From contig JACKOJ010000004.1 in the NCBI GenBank assembly GCA_024234325.1, positions 263,301-327,300 of the forward strand: 64,000 nucleotides of DNA, in the 5' to 3' direction. The translations under genes were made by a program, and so were the position numbers. The notes beneath the pieces were generated by a model. The model saw only the letters and a program-made list of their open reading frames with translations, had not been told where the DNA came from and did no database searches. Source of the stretch: Pseudomonadales bacterium. GTDB taxonomy: Bacteria > Pseudomonadota > Gammaproteobacteria > Pseudomonadales > Pseudohongiellaceae. Positions 22,451-29,836 of the stretch are shown one piece after another (the first letter of the stretch is position 1; each line of letters begins with the position of its first letter).

Positions 22451-24733
22451 ATGCCCCCGCTTTTGTCACGATCACTGTCACTTTTTTCACTGCTCGTTTT
22501 GTTATTGACCGCCTGTGCACCACAATCGTCCGATGCGCCCAGCACTGGTGCACAGAACAGTAGCGGCGTTCAAACCGAAGCGGAGCGTCTGCAGGCTATT
22601 GCGGACCGCGTCACCATCATTCGCGACGATTTTGGCGTTGGGCATATTTACGCAAAAACCGATGCCGACGCCGTGTTCGGACTGTTGTACGCGCAGGCCG
22701 AAGACGACTTCCCACGTGTCGAGCGCAACTACATCTGGGCCATTGGGCGGCTGGCAGAGGTAGAAGGAGAAGCGGCACTTTACAGCGATCTTCGCGCCCG
22801 TCTCTACATGACCGAAGCCGAAGCACGTGCCGCCTACGATGCGGCACCGGCATGGTTGCAGACACTGTGCGATGCCTTTGCCGACGGACTGAACTTCTAC
22901 CTGGCAGAGAATCCCCAGGTAACTCCCCGCCTTCTGACCCGCTTCGAGCCCTGGATGCCCTTCTACTTCTTCGAGGGTTCCATCGGCGGCGATATCGAAC
23001 AGATTCCCCTGCGTCGCATCCAGACCTTCTACTCCCAGGCCGCGGAAATGGAGCGCAACGTACCAGTCGCCACACATAGCCCGCTGCCCATGCCGGTGCT
23101 GGCGGATGCCCATGCCGACAATGCTCTGGCCCGCACCATCTTTGAGGAGCCCGTGGGCTCCAACGGCATCGCACTGGATGGCAGCCGCACTGCCAGTGGC
23201 GACGCCATGCTGCTGATCAACCCGCACACCAGTTTCTATTTCCGCGGCGAGTACCAGATGGTCAGCGAGGAAGGCCTGAATGCCTACGGTGCTGTGACGT
23301 GGGGGCAGTTCTTCATCTATCAGGGCTTCAACGAAGACACCGGCTGGATGCACACCTCCACCGCCGCAGACTTCATCGACGAGTTCGTGGAAGACGTCGT
23401 GCGCGACAATGGCAGCCTGGTCTACCGCTATGGCGACGAAGTGCGCCCGGTGCAGGTCTCCGAAGTAACGCTGAAGGTAAAAACAGACAATGGCATGGAG
23501 GAGCGTCGCTTTCCCGCCTACCACACCCATCACGGCCCCATTACCCACGCCCAGGACGGTCGCTGGGCAGTCACCCGCATCAACTGGGATCCCGTCAATG
23601 CGCTGCAGCAGTCCTACCTGCGCATGAAGACCGCCAATTACGCCGAGTTCCGCGAGATGATGAACATCCGCACCAACTCCTCCAACAACACGGTGTTCGC
23701 CGACAGTGAAGGCAATATTGCCTATTTCCATGGCAACTTCATGCCAAAGCGCGATCCGCAGTTTGATTACCAGCACCCGGTGGACGGCAGCAATCCCGCC
23801 ACCGACTGGCAGGGCGTGCACGCAGTGGACGAGACCGTGATGATCGTGAACCCGGTAAATGGCTGGTTGCAGAACAGCAACTCCACCCCCTTCACCGTGG
23901 CTGGCGACAACAGTCCCAAGCGGGAGAACTACCCGACCTATATGGCGCCGGACGCCGAAAACTTTCGCGCCAAGCACTCCATTCCCCTGCTGGAAGCAGC
24001 GCACGACATGACCCTGGACACCCTGCTCGACCTGGCCTACGACACCTATCTGCCCGGCTTTGAGCAATTGATTCCCGGCCTGGTGGCGGCCTGGGATGTT
24101 GACAGTGCCAACTGGCCCCAGTTGAAGGATGCGATTGACGAACTGCGCGACTGGGATCTGCGAGTCAGTTCAGATTCCGTCGCCATGTCGCTGGCCCACT
24201 TCTATGGTATGAATGCCTCCCAGGCGATCGATACGCCGGACGAGCTGACGCAACTGGAGCAGATCAACTGGCTGGGTACCGACAGCAGTCCCGCGGAACG
24301 TCTGCAGGTGTTTGCCGATACGCTGACGGAACTGAGTGACAAGTTTGGTGACTGGAACACCCCATGGGGGGAGATCAACCGCTTCCAGCGCCTGAGCGGC
24401 GACATCGACCTGAAGTACGATGACACCGCGCCCAGCCTTGCCGTCGGCATGGCGTCCGGTCGCTGGGGCGCCCTCGCGTCCTATGGTGCGCGCGCCTTCC
24501 CGGGCACCAACCGCCTCTACGGCTACTCGGGCAACAGCTTCGTCGCCGTTGTGGAGTTTGGGGAGCGCGTGCATGCCCTGAGCATGCTCGCCGGTGGCCA
24601 GAGCAACAACCCGGCCTCGCCGCATTTCGATGACCAGGCGCAGCCCTATGTAGACCGCAAGTTCAAGGAAGTGGCCTACTATCGCGAAGACGTGGAACGC
24701 CGCGCGAGCGCGACCTACCACCCCGGCGAATAA
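22451..24733 (+). CDS. Penicillin-acylase family (Ntn-hydrolase) lipoprotein
   Basis: 760 residues from ATG 22451, chosen for GGAG upstream and the lipoprotein signal LFSLLVLLLTACAPQ with Cys22; the longer frame to 22280 is not protein-like. Domain order follows the S45 family: alpha-subunit (VTIIRDDFGVGHIYAKTDADAVFGLLYAQAEDDF), a spacer, then the autocatalytic cleavage point G236-S237 in EEPVGSNGIALDGSRTASGDAMLL; Ser237 would become the N-terminal nucleophile of the beta-subunit. Other landmarks are NPHTSFYFRGEYQMV and GMASGRWG near the C-terminus. Family substrates include penicillin G, aculeacins and N-acyl-homoserine lactones; the substrate here is open. Divergent from the M19 dipeptidase. 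Confidence 0.9.
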   Translation: MPPLLSRSLSLFSLLVLLLTACAPQSSDAPSTGAQNSSGVQTEAERLQAIADRVTIIRDDFGVGHIYAKTDADAVFGLLYAQAEDDFPRVERNYIWAIGRLAEVEGEAALYSDLRARLYMTEAEARAAYDAAPAWLQTLCDAFADGLNFYLAENPQVTPRLLTRFEPWMPFYFFEGSIGGDIEQIPLRRIQTFYSQAAEMERNVPVATHSPLPMPVLADAHADNALARTIFEEPVGSNGIALDGSRTASGDAMLLINPHTSFYFRGEYQMVSEEGLNAYGAVTWGQFFIYQGFNEDTGWMHTSTAADFIDEFVEDVVRDNGSLVYRYGDEVRPVQVSEVTLKVKTDNGMEERRFPAYHTHHGPITHAQDGRWAVTRINWDPVNALQQSYLRMKTANYAEFREMMNIRTNSSNNTVFADSEGNIAYFHGNFMPKRDPQFDYQHPVDGSNPATDWQGVHAVDETVMIVNPVNGWLQNSNSTPFTVAGDNSPKRENYPTYMAPDAENFRAKHSIPLLEAAHDMTLDTLLDLAYDTYLPGFEQLIPGLVAAWDVDSANWPQLKDAIDELRDWDLRVSSDSVAMSLAHFYGMNASQAIDTPDELTQLEQINWLGTDSSPAERLQVFADTLTELSDKFGDWNTPWGEINRFQRLSGDIDLKYDDTAPSLAVGMASGRWGALASYGARAFPGTNRLYGYSGNSFVAVVEFGERVHALSMLAGGQSNNPASPHFDDQAQPYVDRKFKEVAYYREDVERRASATYHPGE

Positions 24734-24740
24734 GCCTGAC

Positions 24741-24775
24741 CGTGTCAGCGCAGACGTCCGGTTTGCGCTGACACG
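24741..24775. terminator. Long perfect hairpin between convergent acylase and XRE genes
   Basis: CGTGTCAGCGCA (24741-24752) pairs perfectly with TGCGCTGACACG (24764-24775) around an 11-base loop. It sits in the 45-base gap between two convergent stop codons. No T-tract follows, so it may be a barrier or a protein-bound site rather than a classic terminator. Confidence 0.6.
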
Positions 24776-24778
24776 GGT

Positions 24779-24976
24779 TCATGTCGGCTCATCCCGAAAA
24801 ATCTCTTCAATCGTCAAACCGAAGATTCGGGCCGCCTTGAAGGCCAGGGGCAGGCTCGGGTCGAACTTGCCCGTTTCGATCGCGTTGATTGTCTGCCGCG
24901 ACACGTCCAGCTCCAGCGCCAGGTCTGCCTGCGTCCAGCCCTTCTCGGCCCGCAATTCCCGTAGCCGGTTCTTCAT
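24779..24976 (-). CDS. Short XRE-family transcriptional regulator
   Basis: 65 residues that consist almost only of a lambda-repressor-like helix-turn-helix: LRELRAEKGWTQADLALEL with DVSRQTINAIETGKFDPSLPLAF as the recognition helix and following turn. The ending IEEIFRDEPT is typical of the YozG-like mini-regulators. Such proteins usually repress their own operon together with a small membrane protein gene. The start overlaps the stop of the upstream membrane gene (ATGA at 24973-24976), so the two are translationally coupled. Confidence 0.88.
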   Translation of the reverse strand: MKNRLRELRAEKGWTQADLALELDVSRQTINAIETGKFDPSLPLAFKAARIFGLTIEEIFRDEPT

Positions 24977-25395
24977 TGATACGCCCTGGCGCGCAGCAGT
25001 GTCGTGGCCAGATAGGTCACGCCCATCAGCATCACCAGCCAGGAAATCTGGGCGTGCGAGACGATGACATTGCTGATGTCGAGGTTTTCATAGCTCAGTC
25101 CCGCCACCAGCCCCACGCCCAACGATATGCCCATGGCCTCAAGCTGCAGACGCTGCTGCATCTCGTCCAGCCCCAGCAGATTACGGATGTTCGCCCAGAT
25201 CATGCCCGCCCCGACACAGGTATTCAGCCCGATGGCCAACACACTGCCAGCCACCGCCCCGTCCCAGAGGAACACGGGACCGAAGCTCGCCAGCGCCATC
25301 GTCAGCACATAGGCGGCAGTCCACACTGCCAGCCTGTTCCGGTTCACCAGTTGCTGCCTGACCCAGGGTGTTTTCTCCGCACTCGAATTCCGCAT
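24973..25395 (-). CDS. Four-helix membrane protein coupled to the XRE regulator
   Basis: 140 residues from ATG 25395, chosen because GGGAGG lies five bases upstream and the predicted transcript begins just before; a longer start at 25428 would overlap the -10 region. Four hydrophobic segments are visible: LAVWTAAYVLTMALASFG, GSVLAIGLNTCVGAGMIWA, GISLGVGLVAGLSYENL, and SWLVMLMGVTYLATTLL. The polar loop NIRNLLGLDEMQQRLQLEAM between helices 2 and 3 resembles that of small integral membrane proteins found beside YozG-type regulators. No enzymatic residues are evident; function unknown. The gene is first in a two-gene operon with a clear promoter and operators. Confidence 0.8.
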   Translation of the reverse strand: MRNSSAEKTPWVRQQLVNRNRLAVWTAAYVLTMALASFGPVFLWDGAVAGSVLAIGLNTCVGAGMIWANIRNLLGLDEMQQRLQLEAMGISLGVGLVAGLSYENLDISNVIVSHAQISWLVMLMGVTYLATTLLRARAYQ

Positions 25396-25410
25396 ATCGG
25401 CCTCCCGCAT

Positions 25411-25470
25411 GTAAAGTTTATTTGACATGCAGGGTAGAACCGCACTCCCACAATGTCAAGCATGCTTTAC
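25411..25470 (-). promoter_or_regulatory. Promoter and paired operators of the XRE/membrane-protein operon
   Basis: On the minus strand -35 TTGACA (25454-25459) and -10 TACCCT (25431-25436) are 17 bases apart. A near-perfect 16-bp palindrome GTCAAGCATGCTTTAC at 25455-25470 covers the -35. A second related site GTAAAGTTTATTTGAC lies at 25411-25426, over the transcription start. Both fit GTMAA-N6-TTKAC. This layout suggests autorepression by the XRE protein. Confidence 0.7.
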
Positions 25471-25777
25471 ACTCTATTTCCAACTGTCCCGCCCATAGCC
25501 AAACCCGGTACGAAACTTGCGAAACATCTGTTATGCAAGCGAGCCAGAACGAGACCAAGACGTCGGATCAGTTCCCGACAGTGTGCGCGATAAGCCCTTT
25601 CCAGCGGCGCACCCGGCAGGTGCATCCAGCGCCCGACAGCCTGAGCATATCGCCCCAGACCGCTCAATACGCGCGCCCTGGATTTGCACCATTAGAGTGC
25701 ATTGAAAAAAATGGCGGTCAATATTGGGGCGAAAAGCCCGCCTGGCGACAGGTGGCATTCGTCGCAGGAGGCCCGCC
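25471..25777. other. Intergenic region upstream of the glucosylglycerate cluster
   Basis: 307 bases between the XRE operon promoter and the phosphatase start. I see no gene with a ribosome-binding site. The stretch TTGCACCATTAGAGTGCATTGAAAAAAA (in pieces, about 25684-25712) holds a GCAC/GTGC inverted repeat and may contain the cluster promoter, but no consensus pair with good spacing was found. Confidence 0.4.
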
Positions 25778-26674
25778 ATGACTGTGCAGTTTCCAGGCGC
25801 GCCGCCGATGAATGCGCAATGGATCGTGTTCACAGACCTGGACGGAACGCTGCTGAATCGTGACAGCTATTCTTTCGCAGCCGCCGCGCCTGCTTTGCAG
25901 CAGCTCGCATCCCTGCAAATCCCTCTGATCCTGAACTCCAGCAAGACTGCAGCGGAAATGATGCTGCTGCGTCAGCAACTGGACAATGGCGATCCCTTCG
26001 TCGTTGAAAACGGTGCTGCAGTGCTGGTCCCCGAAGGCTACTTTCCCGCACAGCCCGACCTGGAATCCCTGGGAGAAGGGAGCGGGTATCTTCTAAAGCG
26101 CTTCAGCGACCCCCACGAGCATATTCTTGAGGTGCTGGCAGATGCGCGACATTGCGGCTTCACCTTTGCAGGTTTCTCCGACTGGTCGGCAGCAGAGCTG
26201 GCACAGAAAACCGGTTTGACCGAACAGGCCGCAACGCTGGCAAAACAGCGCACGGGCTCGGAACCCATTCTGCTGGAGGGCGATCTTGCCAGTTTCCAAC
26301 AATTTCTCGCGGCATTTCATCTACGCGCGGTGCAGGGCGGCAGGTTTCTGCACGTGATGGGCCAGTACGACAAGGCCGACGGTGTGCGCTGGCTGTGCCG
26401 GGCCTTCGCTCAGCGCTACGCACCGAACCCGCTGTACACGATTGCGCTGGGCGACAGCCACAATGACGAAGGCATGCTCAATGCCGTGGACTGCGCGCTC
26501 GTCATTCGCAGCCCTCACAGCGCTGACATTCGACTGACGAAACCGAAGGCAGCCCGCTACAGCGAGGCAGAAGGACCGCAGGGGTGGAATGAACTGCTGC
26601 TGCCGATGCTGCAGCAGACCTACCCCGACGACGAGGCAAGAGGCGCTTCCGGCGCCGCCAATCCCGATCCATGA
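25778..26674 (+). CDS. HAD phosphatase, mannosyl/glucosyl-3-phosphoglycerate phosphatase type
   Basis: 298 residues from ATG 25778, with GGAGG seven bases upstream. HAD motifs: IVFTDLDGTLLN (nucleophile and acid Asp), LILNSSKTAAEM (motif II Ser/Thr), a lysine in GQYDKADGVRWL and the metal-binding GDSHNDEGML. The sequence NSSKTAAEM with DPFVVENGAA is characteristic of the mannosyl-3-phosphoglycerate phosphatase family (Cof/MPGP subgroup). Here it stands directly before a glucosyl-3-phosphoglycerate synthase gene, so it most probably removes phosphate from glucosyl-3-phosphoglycerate to give glucosylglycerate. It acts in the cytoplasm. First gene of a three-gene cluster; 34 bases to the next start. 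Confidence 0.85.
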   Translation: MTVQFPGAPPMNAQWIVFTDLDGTLLNRDSYSFAAAAPALQQLASLQIPLILNSSKTAAEMMLLRQQLDNGDPFVVENGAAVLVPEGYFPAQPDLESLGEGSGYLLKRFSDPHEHILEVLADARHCGFTFAGFSDWSAAELAQKTGLTEQAATLAKQRTGSEPILLEGDLASFQQFLAAFHLRAVQGGRFLHVMGQYDKADGVRWLCRAFAQRYAPNPLYTIALGDSHNDEGMLNAVDCALVIRSPHSADIRLTKPKAARYSEAEGPQGWNELLLPMLQQTYPDDEARGASGAANPDP

Positions 26675-26708
26675 CACCACAACAGAAAACGAGCATAAGG
26701 AGTACTCC

Positions 26709-27932
26709 ATGGGTGATTTTTATCAGAACGGCGTCGTAACGACACTGCACAATCTGTCCCAGCGACCTCTGGAAGACCTGGAAGAACAACTGATGCAATT
26801 CAAGCAGTCCAGGCCCATGTCGCTGATCCTCCCCTCCCTGTATTCCGAGCTGCAGACCGATGCCCTGGCGACCATCGTCGATGAGCTGATCCACGTGCCC
26901 TATCTCAGCGAGATAGTGGTGGGGCTGGACCGTGCCAGCCAGAGCGAATACGAACACGCACTGAAGTATTTCTCGCGGTTGCCCCAATTTCATCGCGTGC
27001 TCTGGAACGAAGGCCCACGCCTGCAGGCAATCGACAAACTGCTGGAACGCCACGGCCTGGCGCCCACCGAACTCGGCAAGGGGCGCAATGTGTGGTACTG
27101 CATGGGCTATGTGCTCGCCTCCGGTCGCTGCGAGTCGGTGGCACTGCACGACTGCGATATCAAGACCTACACGCGGGAGTTGCTGGCGCGCCTGATTTAC
27201 CCCGTGGCCAACCCGAATTTCAACTACGAATTCTGCAAGGGCTATTACGCACGCGTGGCGGACAGCAAGATGAACGGCCGCGTCACCCGTCTGCTGGTGA
27301 CACCCTTGTTGCGCGCGCTGAAGAAAGTGTGCGGCTACAGCGAGTTCCTGGAATTCCTCGACAGTTTCCGGTACCCACTGGCCGGTGAATTCTCCTTCCG
27401 CCTGGATGTCATCAGCGACATCCGCATTCCCAGTGACTGGGGACTGGAGGTAGGCGTGCTCTCGGAAATGAAGCGCAATTACGCGACCAACCGCATCTGC
27501 CAGGTGGACATTGCCGACAATTACGACCACAAGCATCAGGTGCTCTCACCCGAGGACGCGACCAAGGGGCTGTCCAAGATGAGCGTCGATATCTCCAAGG
27601 CCATCTTCCGCAAGCTGGCCACCAACGGCGAGATTTTTTCCAACGAGAAGTTCCGCACCATCAAGGCCACCTATTACCGCATTGCGCTCGACTTTATCGA
27701 GACCTACGCCAATGACGCCTCCATCAACGGGTTAGCCTTCGACCGCCACGCAGAAGAGCGCACGGTGGAACTGTTTGCGCAGAACGTAATGGCAGCAGGC
27801 TCCTACTTCCTCGACAATCCAATGGACACGCCCTTCATTCCCAGTTGGAACCGAGTGTTCAGCGCCATTCCGGACATTCGCGAGCAACTGGTGGAGGCCG
27901 TCGAAGCCGATCATCAACAGTATTTCAAGTAA
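26709..27932 (+). CDS. gpgS: Glucosyl-3-phosphoglycerate synthase
   Basis: 407 residues from ATG 26709 with AAGGAG six bases upstream. The retaining glycosyltransferase has a GT-A fold: SLILPSLYSELQTDALATIV, EIVVGLD, a metal-binding DxD-type motif in VALHDCDIKTYT, and the acceptor region GYYARVADSKMNGRVTRLLVTPLLRAL typical of GpgS/MpgS-like enzymes. The C-terminal half contains AGEFSFRLDVISDIRIPSDWGLEVGVLSEM, strongly conserved in GpgS. It transfers glucose from a nucleotide sugar to D-3-phosphoglycerate, the first step of glucosylglycerate synthesis, a solute made under salt stress or nitrogen limitation. It lies between a matching phosphatase and a GH13 phosphorylase. Confidence 0.88.
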   Translation: MGDFYQNGVVTTLHNLSQRPLEDLEEQLMQFKQSRPMSLILPSLYSELQTDALATIVDELIHVPYLSEIVVGLDRASQSEYEHALKYFSRLPQFHRVLWNEGPRLQAIDKLLERHGLAPTELGKGRNVWYCMGYVLASGRCESVALHDCDIKTYTRELLARLIYPVANPNFNYEFCKGYYARVADSKMNGRVTRLLVTPLLRALKKVCGYSEFLEFLDSFRYPLAGEFSFRLDVISDIRIPSDWGLEVGVLSEMKRNYATNRICQVDIADNYDHKHQVLSPEDATKGLSKMSVDISKAIFRKLATNGEIFSNEKFRTIKATYYRIALDFIETYANDASINGLAFDRHAEERTVELFAQNVMAAGSYFLDNPMDTPFIPSWNRVFSAIPDIREQLVEAVEADHQQYFK

Positions 27933-27947
27933 CGAGGTCATCACGCC

Positions 27948-29678
27948 ATGGCTGCAGATCTGAGTACCCGTCTACGCGAACACCTGCGCTTCATCTACCC
28001 GGAGCAGGATGTGGAGCAACTGACCCTGACGCTGCTCAACACCATGGGGTTGACGGCAGAGACAGAGGGCCCGCTGCCGCATCAGAACCACTGGGACCAG
28101 AGCGATATTCTGCTGATTACCTACGGCGACACGCTGCAACAGGAAGGCGAGAAACCGCTGCGCACCCTGCACCGCTTCCTCACCGGCAGGCTGGCCAACA
28201 CGGTGACCGATGTGCACATTCTGCCCTTCTTTCCCTACACCTCGGACGACGGCTTCTCCATCACCGACTATCTCGCCGTGAACGAATCCCTGGGCGAATG
28301 GGACGATGTGGAAGCCATTGCCAGCGAGTTCAAACTGATGTCCGACCTCGTCATCAACCACATGTCCTCGCGCAGCCGCTGGTTCGACAACTTCCGCAAA
28401 CGCGTGGACCCGGGCAAGGATTATTTCTTCGAGGCAGACCCGAAAACGGATATCTCCCGCGTGGTGCGGCCCCGCACCTCGCCCCTGCTGGTGCCGGTGA
28501 ACACGGAGGATGGCGAGCGTCATGTCTGGTGCACCTTCAGCGAGGATCAGGTAGACCTGAACTTTCGCAACCCGCAGGTGCTGGTCGAGTTCGTCAACAT
28601 CATTCGTCACTATATGGAACGCGGGGTACGCATTTTCCGCCTTGATGCCGTGGCCTTTCTGTGGAAAGAAATCGGCACGCCCTGCATTCATCTGGACCAG
28701 ACCCACGAGATCATCAAACTGCTGCGCCTGCTGATCGAACACCGCGACAGCAGCGCCGTGATCATCACCGAAACCAATGTGCCGAACCGGGAAAACCTCA
28801 CCTACTTCGGCAACGCGAATCAGGCCCACGTCATCTACAATTTCTCCCTGCCACCGCTGCTGGTGCACACCCTGCTTACCGGCAACTGTCGCCACCTGAA
28901 AACCTGGATGATGAGCATGCCACCCGCACAGAACGGCACCGCGTATCTCAACTTCATTGCCTCGCACGACGGCATCGGCCTGCGCCCCGCAGACGGCTAC
29001 CTGAATGAAGACGAAAAATTTGCCATGGTCAACGCCATTCAACGCTTCGGCGGCCAACTGACCATGCGCCGACTGGAGGATGGCAGCGATTCTCCCTACG
29101 AAATGAACATCAGCCTGTTCGATGCCCTCAAGGGCACCATCGACGGCAAACCCGATCAGTGGCAACTGCAACGCTTCCTGTGCGCGCATACGATCATGCT
29201 GGCGCTGGAGGGCATTCCCGCCTTCTACATTCACAGCCTGTTCGCAACCGAGAACGACTACGACCGTGCGAAACATACGGGCCGCGCACGCTCCATCAAT
29301 CGCCGGCAATGGCAGGTGGACACCCTGGAAACCCTGTTAGAGAACCCCTACTCCCACCACGCCAAAGCGTTCACGGAGCTCTCACGCCTGATGCAACTTC
29401 GCCGCAGGCAACCCGCCTTTCACCCCAATGCCACGCAGTTCACCATGCACCTTGGCCTCAACCTCTTTGGCTTCTGGCGTCAGAGCATGAGCCGGGCGCA
29501 AAGCATATTCTCAGTCAGCAACATCACCAACGAGACGCAGATTCTTTCGCTTGCCGATCTCAACCTGGTGAGCACCGATACCTGGAAGGATCTCATCAGC
29601 GGCAAACAATATGACGAGCATTATGAACAGATTGAGCTGCAACCCTATCAGAGCGTGTGGCTGAGCAACCTGGGATAG
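27948..29678 (+). CDS. GH13_18 phosphorylase, likely glucosylglycerate phosphorylase
   Basis: 576 residues, alpha-amylase fold, starting 15 bases after gpgS. Catalytic elements: nucleophile Asp in VRIFRLDAVAFLWKE, acid/base Glu in AVIITETNVPN, and the transition-state Asp in FIASHDGIGLRPADG. VTDVHILPFFPYTSDDGFSITDY and the loop GNANQAHVIYNFSLPP are hallmarks of the sucrose-phosphorylase-like GH13_18 group, which includes sucrose, sucrose-6-phosphate and glucosylglycerate phosphorylases. Its position next to gpgS favours glucosylglycerate plus phosphate giving glucose-1-phosphate and glycerate. It is longer than sucrose phosphorylases (about 490-505 aa), as in the E. coli YcjM group. No transporter gene accompanies it, so the substrate is probably made inside the cell. 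Confidence 0.82.
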   Translation: MAADLSTRLREHLRFIYPEQDVEQLTLTLLNTMGLTAETEGPLPHQNHWDQSDILLITYGDTLQQEGEKPLRTLHRFLTGRLANTVTDVHILPFFPYTSDDGFSITDYLAVNESLGEWDDVEAIASEFKLMSDLVINHMSSRSRWFDNFRKRVDPGKDYFFEADPKTDISRVVRPRTSPLLVPVNTEDGERHVWCTFSEDQVDLNFRNPQVLVEFVNIIRHYMERGVRIFRLDAVAFLWKEIGTPCIHLDQTHEIIKLLRLLIEHRDSSAVIITETNVPNRENLTYFGNANQAHVIYNFSLPPLLVHTLLTGNCRHLKTWMMSMPPAQNGTAYLNFIASHDGIGLRPADGYLNEDEKFAMVNAIQRFGGQLTMRRLEDGSDSPYEMNISLFDALKGTIDGKPDQWQLQRFLCAHTIMLALEGIPAFYIHSLFATENDYDRAKHTGRARSINRRQWQVDTLETLLENPYSHHAKAFTELSRLMQLRRRQPAFHPNATQFTMHLGLNLFGFWRQSMSRAQSIFSVSNITNETQILSLADLNLVSTDTWKDLISGKQYDEHYEQIELQPYQSVWLSNLG

Positions 29679-29836
29679 TAGGAATATTCTTACATTTTGT
29701 AATATTCATTTCAGTTCTGTCATAAAAAAGACGATTACGCGGAAAAACTTGTTTGGATTCCGCCCGATGGCGTAGACTCGACCCACAAGACGACAAAAAT
29801 AAGACTCTCCCGGCAGAAAACAACCTGGAATACTAG

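Noticed and set aside
22502..24067. A 521-codon minus-strand frame opposite the acylase
   Set aside because: Antisense shadow; the plus-strand acylase has signal peptide, cleavage site and family motifs.
25684..25703. Possible sigma-54 promoter (TTGCAC...GTGCA) before the glucosylglycerate genes
   Set aside because: The distance between the two GC elements is two bases too long for a -24/-12 promoter.
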